Shown piece by piece: positions 41,131 through 49,676 of a stretch of 64,000 nucleotides of DNA; the stretch's first letter is position 1, and each line of letters starts with the position of its first letter. Source of the stretch: Rhodopirellula sp. SM50 (GTDB lineage Bacteria > Planctomycetota > Planctomycetia > Pirellulales > Pirellulaceae); assembly GCF_002289565.1 (NCBI RefSeq), contig NZ_NTFY01000016.1, positions 1 through 64,000 of the forward strand, in the 5' to 3' direction. Under the pieces are notes generated by a model, which was not told the DNA's origin, searched no databases, and was given only the letters and a program-made list of their open reading frames with translations. Made by a program: the position numbers and the translations under genes.

Positions 41131-42424
41131 AGTTTTCAAAGTAATGTTTCCAGGCGGAGCGAATGGTCGCTTCGTCTTGGGGAGACAATTGATGCCGGTT
41201 GGTTTGGTAGGAGCGGTGTTCGCTGGCGGCCCACGATTCGATCACGGGGCGGACCGAATCAAAATCGCTCAATCGCAAGGAGCGATAGATGGTTTCAAGG
41301 ACGGTGACCGGGTCGTCAACCAAGTCTTCGTAGCGGATGTCAATGATTCGGTTGGAGTCGATGGTCGGGCGATCGCGGAAGAAGGCGTCGTACATGCGCC
41401 GCAAGCAATCGACCACGTATTGTTTGTCGGCCGACAGTGGCTGGTCGTCACCGTCACCGTCGCCGGACGAGTTTGTTGATGCGGCAGTGGCGGGGCGTCG
41501 CGCCACCTGCATGCCCTGGGCTTCGGCCAGTCCGGCCCACAGCCGGCAGGTCGAGGGGAACAGGGCGCGGGGGTCGCGGGTGACGTGGATGAACCTCGCA
41601 TCGGGAAATTCTTTGGCCAGCGCGGCGATGCGGCCGGTGTGGGTGGGGCTTTTGATCACCAGCGGGCGTCCGGTCACGGTGCTGACCCCTAGCAAAAAAC
41701 GTCTCAGTGCGTCCAGCCATTGGCGTAGCGCCGACGGGGAGACGTCCTGAAAGTCCAGGTAGTTCATGTCCACGGGGGCTTCACAGGGAAACGCGATGTG
41801 GCGATAGGGAGACGGCAGCCCCAGGTTCATCAATGCGAATTCGTCTTCTTGGGGCCGTTCCCAACCGGCCGCCATGTTGTCCATGGGGCGTTTTCCCGGT
41901 ATCAGCCAGCCGAAAAACTTCTGGAAAATCCACTCGGTGACCAGAAAGTGATGCGGCGCGAAACACTGAAACGTCGTCGGGCTGCTGTAGCGTTCATCGA
42001 GCACCAGCAGTTCGTGCAGCAGCGTGGTGCCGCTGCGCCAATGTCCGATGATGAAGACGGGGGGGCCGTGCAGTTCGGCCGAGGCCAGCCGATTTCGGAA
42101 AACCAGTTGCTGGATACCTGCCAAGACCGTGTTCCACGGCGTCGCCAGCGACACGCCCAGCAAATTCGGCAGCCGACTCGGGTGGATTTTGAACCGCCCC
42201 TGGCGCAGCAGGCCCCACCAGGTCAGCGGCCGCATCCCGTGCCAAAATCGCGGGGCGTACCAAGGGTAACGGTGAAACTCGGCCGCCGGTTTTCCCGCGG
42301 CTTTGTCGTCGGGGGCGGCCGTCCGGCGGTGCTCAGAATCAGTCAACGAAGGTCGCTGCGGGGTTAAAAGAGAGAGAGCGAGAGGCGGGTTTGGGAAAAC
42401 AATCGTGCCGAGGTGCAGAACCAA
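41120..42424 (-). CDS. PAPS-dependent sulfotransferase family protein
   Basis: The 5'-phosphosulfate loop IIGHWRSGTTLLHELLVLDE and a 3'-phosphate site VTRDPRALFPS identify the sulfotransferase fold. The C-terminal IRYEDLVDDPVTVLETIY also fits. A Gly/Asp-rich insert near 330 separates the two halves. It is ~434 residues from a TTG at 42424; no ATG precedes the conserved part, so the true start is uncertain (TTG at 42346 is another option). Substrate unknown; such proteins may sulfate glycans or lipids. It is followed by the DUF1080 gene with overlapping ends. Confidence 0.82.
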   Translation of the reverse strand: MVLHLGTIVFPNPPLALSLLTPQRPSLTDSEHRRTAAPDDKAAGKPAAEFHRYPWYAPRFWHGMRPLTWWGLLRQGRFKIHPSRLPNLLGVSLATPWNTVLAGIQQLVFRNRLASAELHGPPVFIIGHWRSGTTLLHELLVLDERYSSPTTFQCFAPHHFLVTEWIFQKFFGWLIPGKRPMDNMAAGWERPQEDEFALMNLGLPSPYRHIAFPCEAPVDMNYLDFQDVSPSALRQWLDALRRFLLGVSTVTGRPLVIKSPTHTGRIAALAKEFPDARFIHVTRDPRALFPSTCRLWAGLAEAQGMQVARRPATAASTNSSGDGDGDDQPLSADKQYVVDCLRRMYDAFFRDRPTIDSNRIIDIRYEDLVDDPVTVLETIYRSLRLSDFDSVRPVIESWAASEHRSYQTNRHQLSPQDEATIRSAWKHYFENYGY

Positions 42425-42561
42425 ACCGCTGGGGACACCGAATCAAACGGTCCGGAGCACTGAACCAAACCGTCGCAAACGCTGTACGGATGGCTAAACC
42501 CTAATCTAACTCAGCCCACCCCAATCGCGAAAGCGCTACGCACGCGCTACAATCTGCCAGC

Positions 42562-42879
42562 ATGAGTGATTCTACTGAATTATCGTTTGCGGATCTTCAG
42601 CGGCATATTCGTCAGATGTACCACGAGAAGGACGTGGCCCGGGGGGTGGAAGGCACGTTCATGTGGCTGATGGAGGAAGTTGGAGAACTTTCGTCGGCTT
42701 TGCGGGGCGATGACCGAGCCAATCTGGCCGAAGAGTTCGCCGACGTGATCGCCTGGCTGACCACGATTGCCAACGTCGCCGAAATCGACCTCAACGCAGC
42801 CCTAGTTGCCAAGTACGGCGGGGGATGTCCGGGTTGTGGCAAACTGGTGTGCGAATGCCCCGATTCAGAGAAGCCATGA
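42562..42879 (+). CDS. MazG-like nucleotide pyrophosphohydrolase with Cys-rich tail
   Basis: A 105-residue protein. The all-alpha NTP pyrophosphohydrolase motif is intact: LMEEVGELSSALRG followed by ANLAEEFADVIAWL, which supplies the EExxE and ExxD Mg ligands. The last 20 residues hold CPGCGKLVCECP, a CxxC...CxC cluster that may bind zinc. The enzyme would cleave non-canonical or excess NTPs to NMP and PPi. Its stop overlaps the next gene's ATG as ATGA. Confidence 0.88.
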   Translation: MSDSTELSFADLQRHIRQMYHEKDVARGVEGTFMWLMEEVGELSSALRGDDRANLAEEFADVIAWLTTIANVAEIDLNAALVAKYGGGCPGCGKLVCECPDSEKP

Positions 42880-45221
42880 CAGACCACGTCAAGTTCGCGG
42901 CCGCCGCTGCGCTCCTCTCGCTCGTGCTCCTCTCGTCGGCCCCCGTTGTGGCGGCGGAACAGGATCCGGCGGTCGCGGAAACCACTCCGGCGGCCGTGGT
43001 TGTAGGCATCAACGGACACTATCGAGTCGGCCGGCCGACTGCGATCCGCTTGGCCGAATCGACCCGTTCGGCAATGAAATCGGCAATGGAATCGGACGGT
43101 GGGTCGCGTTCGGAGTTGACGCTGGAGACGCTCGACGGCGACGGCGTGCGGGTACGTTATGGAACCTACCCCACCGTTGACTCCGAGCCGATCGAACTGG
43201 GTTACGTGGTGCCGGGCTCCGAGGCGGCTCCGCTGCAGATTCAACGCACGACCGAAGCGGGGGCGGAAGTGGTCGTCCAGACACGGTTTCCCGCAGCCGG
43301 CCGACCGGACCGCGGACCGTCGATGATCCCCGCCGGCATGCCCTGGATCGTTTCGGTCGGCGATCCGCTGGGCGTCGACCAAATCGGCGCGTCCAATGTG
43401 TTGCTCGACAAGGCCGCTCACATCGCCGTGACCCGAATCGACTCGGCCGACCGTTTGCCGTTTCAGTCGCTCGGCTATGACGGCGTCGACCTGGTGATGA
43501 TCAATGCCACCGGCGTGCCGGTGTTGGAGGCGATGACCGGGGCGCAGGCCGATGCCTTGGTCTCGTGGCTGCGTCGTGGCGGACACTTGTTCGTCACGCT
43601 CGGTGAGGCGACCGAGCGAACGTTGCAGGCGGCACCGTGGCTGGTGTCGCTGTTGCCGGTCGAGGACGTCACGCTTTCACGCTATGACCCCGCGGCCTTC
43701 GAAACATTTACCTCCAGCCAGACGCCGCTGGATGTTTTTCAAGGCATCAAGTTGCCCCGACGCGAGGGCCGCGTGTTGATCTCGGGCCGCACGACGCGTC
43801 GCGTTTCCGCCGTGCTGGGGGCCGACTACGTGATCGGACTGGGGCACATCACGGTCGTCACGGCCGACTTGGATCGACCCCGGTTTGCCCAGTGGCCCGA
43901 GCGTCTGGATCTGATCAAGCAAGTCGTGGGCGAATTGCTCGAGGAACAGACCGGAGAGCGGGACAGCCGGACCGGTTCGACATCGTTCTCTGATTTGGCC
44001 GGCCAGATGCGAGGTGTGTTGGATCAGTTTGTGATCAAGCCACGCTTCCGTTTTTCTGTCGTCTCGGTCGTCGTGATGTTATTGATCGCCTTGATCGGGC
44101 CGCTGGATTACTTGTTGATCAATCGCGTGTGGGGAAAGCCGCTGTTGGGATGGGTGACGTTTCCGTTGATGGCGATCCTCCTGTCGGTGTTCCTGGTCAT
44201 CCAGGCCGCGCCCAAAACCGTCGCCGACGCCGCGGACACTGAATCGGCAGGCGGCGACTCGACCGCTGCCGCATCGGAGACGTCCGCGCTGTTGCGGGCG
44301 AATCAATTTCAAGTGACTGACATCGATCTGGTCAACGGGGCCGGACGCGGGTTCGCGTGGTGCTCGTTGTATTCCCATGACCCGGTGCGGGTGGACCTGC
44401 GCTATGGGGCTCGTGAAGCGCTGGCGCCGCTCGAGCCGAAATCGAGCGAACCAGCCGGATCGACCGCTGCTCGCTCCTTCGTCTTTCCCATGGGCTATCC
44501 CGGCCGAGAGTTCGGCGGCATTCAGTTGGCCGGGGAGAACACCGTGTTTGAAGCGTACTCGGTGGCGCCGTCGAAGATCGATCAAGAAGTCGGTCGGGGC
44601 GTGACGACAGAACTCAACGGTTTGACGATCGCCCCACGCAGCAGCAAGTCGATTGCGGCACGCTGTTCGTTCACCGCCGACACCGACAGGGCCGTCGCCG
44701 TGATCCGCCGGCCGGGAAGTGAGTTGTTGCGGGGCGCGCTGGTCAACCCCTTGCCCTATGACCTTCTCGATGGCGTGCTGATCTATGGAAACTGGGTGTA
44801 TCTGTTGCCGACGCGTGTTCCCGCCGGATCGAGTGTGGCGGAGTTGAGTGAGTTGCGCCAGAAGAATTTTCGTTGGCGTCTGACGCGGCAGCAGTCGGCC
44901 GACCAAAGCACGACGGTGACGGCTCCGTGGTCGCCGAGTGATTTTTCAGACGCCAAACGGGTCGCCGAAATGATCTTGTTTCATCGCGCCGCCGGGGGAG
45001 AACTCTACACCGGGCTGGGGCACCATGTGCTCGGCGATCTGGATCTATCGGACTTGTTGGTCGAAGACCGGTGTCTGTTGATGGGGCGGACGGAGCAACC
45101 GCTGTTTGAATTGGAAGTAAAAGAAACGATGGATGATTCAGCGGGATTCATCCAGCCCGGTGGTCGGGTGTTGTCGATGGTGCGCGTGGTCGTGCCGGTC
45201 CGTTCGACTCGCCTGAACTGA
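42876..45221 (+). CDS. Membrane protein with GATase-like extracytoplasmic domain
   Basis: A 781-residue protein that starts at ATG 42876, overlapping the MazG stop by 4 bp. Order: signal peptide (about 1-26), a large N-terminal domain with a GATase1/DUF4350-like segment (VLEAMTGAQADALVSWLRRG near 225), two close transmembrane helices (about 389-410 and 420-441), an Ala/Ser/Thr linker, and a C-terminal beta-rich domain. It looks like the GldG-type partner of an ABC export or motility system, which fits the ABC ATPase gene 30 bp downstream. That assignment is inference; no polytopic permease is present. Confidence 0.7.
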   Translation: MTDHVKFAAAAALLSLVLLSSAPVVAAEQDPAVAETTPAAVVVGINGHYRVGRPTAIRLAESTRSAMKSAMESDGGSRSELTLETLDGDGVRVRYGTYPTVDSEPIELGYVVPGSEAAPLQIQRTTEAGAEVVVQTRFPAAGRPDRGPSMIPAGMPWIVSVGDPLGVDQIGASNVLLDKAAHIAVTRIDSADRLPFQSLGYDGVDLVMINATGVPVLEAMTGAQADALVSWLRRGGHLFVTLGEATERTLQAAPWLVSLLPVEDVTLSRYDPAAFETFTSSQTPLDVFQGIKLPRREGRVLISGRTTRRVSAVLGADYVIGLGHITVVTADLDRPRFAQWPERLDLIKQVVGELLEEQTGERDSRTGSTSFSDLAGQMRGVLDQFVIKPRFRFSVVSVVVMLLIALIGPLDYLLINRVWGKPLLGWVTFPLMAILLSVFLVIQAAPKTVADAADTESAGGDSTAAASETSALLRANQFQVTDIDLVNGAGRGFAWCSLYSHDPVRVDLRYGAREALAPLEPKSSEPAGSTAARSFVFPMGYPGREFGGIQLAGENTVFEAYSVAPSKIDQEVGRGVTTELNGLTIAPRSSKSIAARCSFTADTDRAVAVIRRPGSELLRGALVNPLPYDLLDGVLIYGNWVYLLPTRVPAGSSVAELSELRQKNFRWRLTRQQSADQSTTVTAPWSPSDFSDAKRVAEMILFHRAAGGELYTGLGHHVLGDLDLSDLLVEDRCLLMGRTEQPLFELEVKETMDDSAGFIQPGGRVLSMVRVVVPVRSTRLN

Positions 45222-45251
45222 TTCGCCAGAACTGAACGAGAAAAGACTCCC

Positions 45252-46190
45252 GTGATCAAGACAGTCGATTTGACAAAAAAGTATGGCGATGCGTTTGCGA
45301 TTCGCAGCATCGACCTGGATCTCAAGGCAGGCGATCTGTTCGGGTTCATCGGACCCAACGGGGCGGGCAAGACCACGACGATGCGGATCATCGCCACGTT
45401 GCTCGAACCGAGCTGGGGCGAGGCGTACGTGTGCGATCATTCGGTCCACACCGCCCCCAAAGAAATTCGCCGCCTGGTCGGTTACATGCCCGACTTCTTC
45501 GGCGTTTACGACGACATGACCGTGGTCGAGTACTTGGAGTTTTTCGCCGCAGCGTACCGAATCAACGGCCAGCAACGACGAGAACGCGTCAATGAAATGC
45601 TGGAAATCGTCGACCTGGAATTCAAACGCGATGCCTTTGCCAATACGCTCTCACGCGGACAAACCCAGCGACTCGGGCTGGCGCGTACGCTGTTGCACGA
45701 CCCCCAAGTCCTGCTGTTGGATGAGCCCTTGTCGGGACTCGACCCCCGGGCGCGGATCGAGATGCGCAACTTGTTGCGCAAGTTGGGCGAGATGGGGAAA
45801 ACTATCATCGTCAGCAGCCACATTCTGCCCGAGCTGGCCGACGTGTGTAACAAGGTCGGCATCATCGATCGTGGTGAACTGAAGCAAAATGCCGAAGTCA
45901 CTGAAGTGATTCGGATGGTCCGTGAACACGTCGTCTTGGTGATCCAACCGAACCGGCCGGACCAGCTGAATGCCATCATCGACTTGCTCGCCCAGCACGA
46001 AAAGGTCCAGAATTGCGAACTCGGTGATGCGTCGATCCGAGTGGTGTTGAAGCCCGATGTCGAAGAGTACAGCGACTTGCCGAAACTGTTGATCGAAAAC
46101 GATATCGATCTGAAGCGGTTTTCGGAGGAAGAGTTGGATCTGGAGTCGGCCTTTATGGCTCTGACGAAGGGGACCAGTACCCGTATGTAG
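45252..46190 (+). CDS. ABC transporter ATP-binding protein (ABC-2/GldA type)
   Basis: A 312-residue ATPase from a GTG start. The motifs are Walker A GPNGAGKTTT near 35-44, signature LSRGQTQRLGLAR near 136, Walker B LLLDEPLSGLDP near 157 and switch SSHI. The signature has SRGQ in place of SGGQ. A ~90-residue C-terminal extension (LVIQPNRPDQL onwards) is typical of ABC-2 exporters. Partner permease is missing nearby; the preceding two-helix membrane protein is the best candidate partner. Confidence 0.9.
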   Translation: MIKTVDLTKKYGDAFAIRSIDLDLKAGDLFGFIGPNGAGKTTTMRIIATLLEPSWGEAYVCDHSVHTAPKEIRRLVGYMPDFFGVYDDMTVVEYLEFFAAAYRINGQQRRERVNEMLEIVDLEFKRDAFANTLSRGQTQRLGLARTLLHDPQVLLLDEPLSGLDPRARIEMRNLLRKLGEMGKTIIVSSHILPELADVCNKVGIIDRGELKQNAEVTEVIRMVREHVVLVIQPNRPDQLNAIIDLLAQHEKVQNCELGDASIRVVLKPDVEEYSDLPKLLIENDIDLKRFSEEELDLESAFMALTKGTSTRM

Positions 46191-46379
46191 GTGTCTCGCT
46201 GCGACGGTTGCCGTTGCATCAAGCACCCCATACGACGGACTGTTCATCACAACCCCGCTGATCGGATACTGGAACGCCCGGGCCGGGATCGACGTGCTAG
46301 GATCATGGTGGGTGAGGCTGCTCGTGCAATCCTCGCTGTCCCTCGATGCCGAAATCACTCTGATGCCCCCAACTCGCTG
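46191..46379. other. Spacer upstream of the GYF-SUFU gene
   Basis: A 189-bp spacer that is in frame with the next gene but uses no credible start before 46380. No repeat or clear promoter was seen. Confidence 0.5.
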
Positions 46380-48356
46380 ATGCCAGACCAGGTGATACCA
46401 GACCAGTGGTACATCAAGACCAAGAACGGAAAACGTGGTCCCTATTCGGTCCAGCAGCTGCAACGCTACGTTGACGCCGGAGCCATCCTGCCCAATTCGG
46501 GACTGGGAACCGGGCAAGGTCCGTGGGTGGCCGCAGCAACTGTCCGGGGATTGAACTTTTCGGCCGAATCGATCGCGAAAGTGCGCGCCACCAAATCGTC
46601 GGTCTCGACCGGGAACGCCACCGACGCCGCGCTGAATCAGCGGGCAACGGACCTGCAATCGCGAGAACAGGTCGTGCAAGATCGGGCGGATGAGTTAGAC
46701 GCCCGTGGCAGTGAGTTGGACGCCCGGGCGAATGAGCTGGAGCAGCGCGAGCAGGGGTTGGAGCAGCGCGAACAGGGGCTGGAGCAGCGCGAGCAGGAGT
46801 TGGAGCAGCGCGAGCAGGAGTTGGAGCAGCGCGAGCAGGAGTTGGAGCAGCGCGAGCAGGAGTTGGAGCAGCGTGAGCAGGGGCTGGAGCAGCGTGAGCA
46901 GGGGTTGGGCCAGCGCGAGCAGGAGTTGGAACAGCGCGAGCAGGGGTTACCTGAACGCGAGCAGGAGTTGGAAGAGCGGACGCGGAAGCTGGACCAGCGT
47001 GAATCGGAACTCGGCCAACAGCAGCAAGAGATCCAGTGCCGGTCGCAGGATTTGCAGCAAGGCGAGTCGGACTTGGCGGCACGAATCGCCGAGACGCAGC
47101 AATTGGAATCTCGTTTGCAAGCCGAGCAGGCCGCGCTGCAACAGCGCAGCGAAGAAATGAACCAGCGAGAAGCGGCGTTGGCCGACCGTGAGCAAGCGAC
47201 GCGTCAATTGGAACAGTCTCTTGAGGAGCAGCAGCTCGCCGGCGCCGACCAAGATGCTCCGGCCGCTCTGCCCCCGACGGCGAGCGATGATGCCCGCGAC
47301 GTTTCGGCTGAATCGATGTTGGAGGAAAAGAAACGGCTGTTGCAAGAGTTTGCCGATCGCCAAGCATCGTTGTCGCGACGCGAAGCGGAATTGATGCGGC
47401 GTGAAAACGAATTGACCCGTCGCGAATTGGATAGCGTCGTGACCCATGATGCAGCGACGGAGCCTGGGGGGGAATTTGAAGTTGAACCCGAACCCGCACC
47501 CGAATCTGCGGAGACGGTGACCACGGTTCAAGAATCGGAGCCCCAGCGGCCGGAGGAACCTGTTGCGACAGAGTCTGATTCGACGAGCCGCGCAGCCTCG
47601 TCTTGGCAGGACGTGCTGGGGCGGGCCGAAGAGCAGCCTGCTGATTTTGAACTGGCCGAGTACGACGGGGGCTCCGGCGAAGGCGTTGCAACGGTCGGCG
47701 AGGTCGCCGTCGCCACAAAGTCGGAGGACGATCGCAGCGATGTCGCTGCGTCTCAGACAGGTTTGAGTGAACTGCGGCGACTCGCTTACGAAGAACGGTT
47801 CGGACCATGCAGTCGCTATGACGTCGATGATGACCCGTCGATGCGAGTGGACGTCTCGGTCCATCTTCCCGAAGACGCACGCGATTTCACGACGCTGGTG
47901 ACCAGCGGCATGAGTGACTATCCGATTCCAATGCCAAACGGCCAGCGGAGCGTGCGTGCCGAACTGTTGCTCTATGTCACCCACCTGGATGAATTGGCGA
48001 TCCAGATTCTACGCGGTGCGGCCAAACTTCCGTTTCGAAAAAAGAAGGGGCTCTCGATCGGGACGACGGAATCGCTGGATGAACTGCGCGATCAGTTATC
48101 TGGCAGTGAGCAACAGGACTGTGTGTACATGCTGCCGGTGGTCGAATCCGATTCCAAACCGATCCCGGCGAAAGAGACGATCGGCGGAGTGGTTCAGTTG
48201 TTCTGGTTGGTGACGATCACCGAAGCGGAACGCAAACTGATTGACACCGGCGGCATTCACAAATTCCTTTCACTGCTGGAAAAGAACCATCACGCGGTGT
48301 TCTTCGATTTGACGCGTGATTGTTATGTGAAACGAAAGGGCTGGTTTCGACGCTAA
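46380..48356 (+). CDS. GYF_2 domain, long coiled coil and SUFU-like C-terminal domain
   Basis: A 658-residue protein from ATG 46380. Residues about 5-55 form a GYF_2 domain (QWYIKTKNGKRGPYSVQQLQ), a Pro-rich-peptide-binding fold. About 87-353 are a nearly continuous coiled coil with ELEQREQ and GLEQREQ heptads from a 21-bp repeat, plus more varied heptads. An acidic linker follows. From about 463 there is a domain with FTTLVTSGMSDYPIPMP, VRAELLLYV and LFWLVTITEAERKLIDTGG, the pattern of the suppressor-of-fused (SUFU) family; bacterial SUFU domains often act as immunity proteins against polymorphic toxins. No toxin gene is next to it. The architecture is unusual. Confidence 0.78.
   Translation: MPDQVIPDQWYIKTKNGKRGPYSVQQLQRYVDAGAILPNSGLGTGQGPWVAAATVRGLNFSAESIAKVRATKSSVSTGNATDAALNQRATDLQSREQVVQDRADELDARGSELDARANELEQREQGLEQREQGLEQREQELEQREQELEQREQELEQREQELEQREQGLEQREQGLGQREQELEQREQGLPEREQELEERTRKLDQRESELGQQQQEIQCRSQDLQQGESDLAARIAETQQLESRLQAEQAALQQRSEEMNQREAALADREQATRQLEQSLEEQQLAGADQDAPAALPPTASDDARDVSAESMLEEKKRLLQEFADRQASLSRREAELMRRENELTRRELDSVVTHDAATEPGGEFEVEPEPAPESAETVTTVQESEPQRPEEPVATESDSTSRAASSWQDVLGRAEEQPADFELAEYDGGSGEGVATVGEVAVATKSEDDRSDVAASQTGLSELRRLAYEERFGPCSRYDVDDDPSMRVDVSVHLPEDARDFTTLVTSGMSDYPIPMPNGQRSVRAELLLYVTHLDELAIQILRGAAKLPFRKKKGLSIGTTESLDELRDQLSGSEQQDCVYMLPVVESDSKPIPAKETIGGVVQLFWLVTITEAERKLIDTGGIHKFLSLLEKNHHAVFFDLTRDCYVKRKGWFRR
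46738..46960 (+). repeat. 21-bp in-frame minisatellite in the GYF-SUFU gene
   Basis: About ten copies of a unit reading GAGCAGCGCGAGCAGGAGTT with the frame EQREQEL; the interspersed GGG/GAG variants change EL to GL. It extends the coiled coil by whole heptads. Confidence 0.9.
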
Positions 48357-48372
48357 CCACTCAGGTTGCCCC

Positions 48373-48458
48373 TGGCGCTTAGGTGGCACTGGCGCTTAGG
48401 TGGCACTGGTGCTTAGGTGGCACTGGTGCTTAGGTGGCACTGGTGCTTAGGTGGCACT
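48373..48458. repeat. 17-bp tandem repeat at the holA 3' end
   Basis: Five to six copies of GCTTAGGTGGCACTGGT lie between the convergent stops of the GYF-SUFU gene and holA. The last copy contains the holA TAA stop, and each copy read on the minus strand carries CAGTGCCACCTAA, so the repeats are copies of the gene's final codons and stop. Confidence 0.88.
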
Positions 48459-49493
48459 GGCCAGTCGCATCACAAATTGCTCCAGCATAAACCGGTCGCG
48501 GCCGTCGGCGCTGTGCGTGCCTTTGAGCCGCAGGTCGGCATCGAGCAACCAGGCCAACAACTGGACCGCCTTTTCACGTTTCATGCGTTTCATGTCGGCG
48601 ATCGCCCGCGAGATTTCGGCCGGGCGATGGATGCCGGCTTGGGCCAACGAGTCTTCCAACGTCTGCCGTTTGCCGGCCCGTTCGGCGGCCACGTGGGCCG
48701 ACGCGGCCAATCCGAGGCGGCGCAGGGACCAAGCGATTTGCGGCAGCAATGCGATTGCCGGTTGCCCGCCCGAAATCAGCTTGTCGAGTTGCTTGATCGC
48801 TTCGGCGGCGTTGCCCGACGAGATCGCTTCGGTGATCTGCCAGATCGTTTTGCCCTGCCAGCCGGCGACCACGTCGCGGACCAGTGGTTCTTCGATTGTC
48901 TCACCGGGCGGGAGGTAGAGCGCGAGTTTGGCGATCTCGGTGTCCAAAAAACCGATGTCGTCGCCGAGCATTTCGACCAAGGCGTCGGCGGCGCCGCCGC
49001 TGAGTTTGGTTTGGTGGCGAGCGGCGATGTATTGGGTCAAGAACTTCCGCCGTGATGCCGCCGTGGCACCCGTTTTCTGGCCCGTTTCGCCGCTACAGCA
49101 AACCAGGACGTGTGACTTGTCGAGGGCCTTGTAGACTTTGGTGTTCGACGCCAGGGATTCGAATTGCAACACGAGACGCGCCGCCGAGCCGGGCTTGGCC
49201 AGGTAGTGCTCGATTTCGTTGCGGTTGGACGAGACGAATTTGTCGGCATCGCGGATGACCACCGATCGTTTTTCGCCCATGTCAAACAACGATGCGGTGG
49301 ACAGTTCGTCATTGATGTCGGCCCAGCGCGCCGTCGTGCCATCGACATCGGTAACGTCGGCCGCACCGGTCAAGACCGACGTCGTCCAGGACGCCAACGT
49401 GTGGTCCCCACCAAACACCGCCGCGACCGCGAAGTCGACCGGAGCGGCAGAAGAATGGCTGGTCAGAAATTCAAACGCATGTGTTTTGGGCAT
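48447..49493 (-). CDS. holA: DNA polymerase III subunit delta
   Basis: A 348-residue clamp-loader subunit: a RecA-like N-terminal region, with YIAARHQTKLSGGAADALVEML in the middle, and LDTEIAKLALYLPPGETI, WQITEAISSGNAAEAIKQLD typical of HolA. The C-terminal all-helical domain (LLPQIAWSLRRLGLA) forms the collar of the clamp loader. It opens the beta clamp to load it on DNA. Short Ser/Ala-rich N-terminus is not conserved. Its stop codon is embedded in a tandem repeat. Convergent with the GYF-SUFU gene. Confidence 0.88.
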   Translation of the reverse strand: MPKTHAFEFLTSHSSAAPVDFAVAAVFGGDHTLASWTTSVLTGAADVTDVDGTTARWADINDELSTASLFDMGEKRSVVIRDADKFVSSNRNEIEHYLAKPGSAARLVLQFESLASNTKVYKALDKSHVLVCCSGETGQKTGATAASRRKFLTQYIAARHQTKLSGGAADALVEMLGDDIGFLDTEIAKLALYLPPGETIEEPLVRDVVAGWQGKTIWQITEAISSGNAAEAIKQLDKLISGGQPAIALLPQIAWSLRRLGLAASAHVAAERAGKRQTLEDSLAQAGIHRPAEISRAIADMKRMKREKAVQLLAWLLDADLRLKGTHSADGRDRFMLEQFVMRLASAT

Positions 49494-49676
49494 GGGGAGA
49501 GTTTAGCAATCGCAGCCGCAGCAACGAAGCAGGGGCAAGACGATGGGGGCAGGGCGATGGGGGCAGGGCGATGGGGGCAGGGCGATGGGGGCAGGGGGTT
49601 GTGGCGTACTTCTTTCGTGTTGTTGTTTTGCCCCCATCGTTTTGCCACTTTCCAACTCGCAACGAGAGGTGTCGCC
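49494..49676. repeat. Spacer with 14-bp GGGGGCAGGGCGAT tandem repeat and left 24-bp flanking repeat
   Basis: Units of GGGGGCAGGGCGAT repeat about four times at 49531-49596. At 49623-49646 is a 24-bp block beginning TTGTTTTGCCCCCATCG, which is the reverse complement of part of the repeat and recurs perfectly after the GxxExxY gene at 50510-50533. Confidence 0.88.

Noticed and set aside
46414-47880. 488-codon minus-strand frame opposite the coiled-coil gene
   Set aside because: Composition mirrors the 21-bp repeats (Arg/Ala/Pro runs). The plus-strand gene has recognisable GYF_2 and SUFU patterns, so this is an antisense shadow.
48373-48458. Possible CRISPR or terminator array at the holA end
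   Set aside because: The 17-bp period without spacers marks a minisatellite; no stem with T-run.
49164-49676. 171-codon N-terminal extension of the GxxExxY gene
   Set aside because: It lies antisense to holA and across G-rich repeats; ATG 49677 starts the conserved part.
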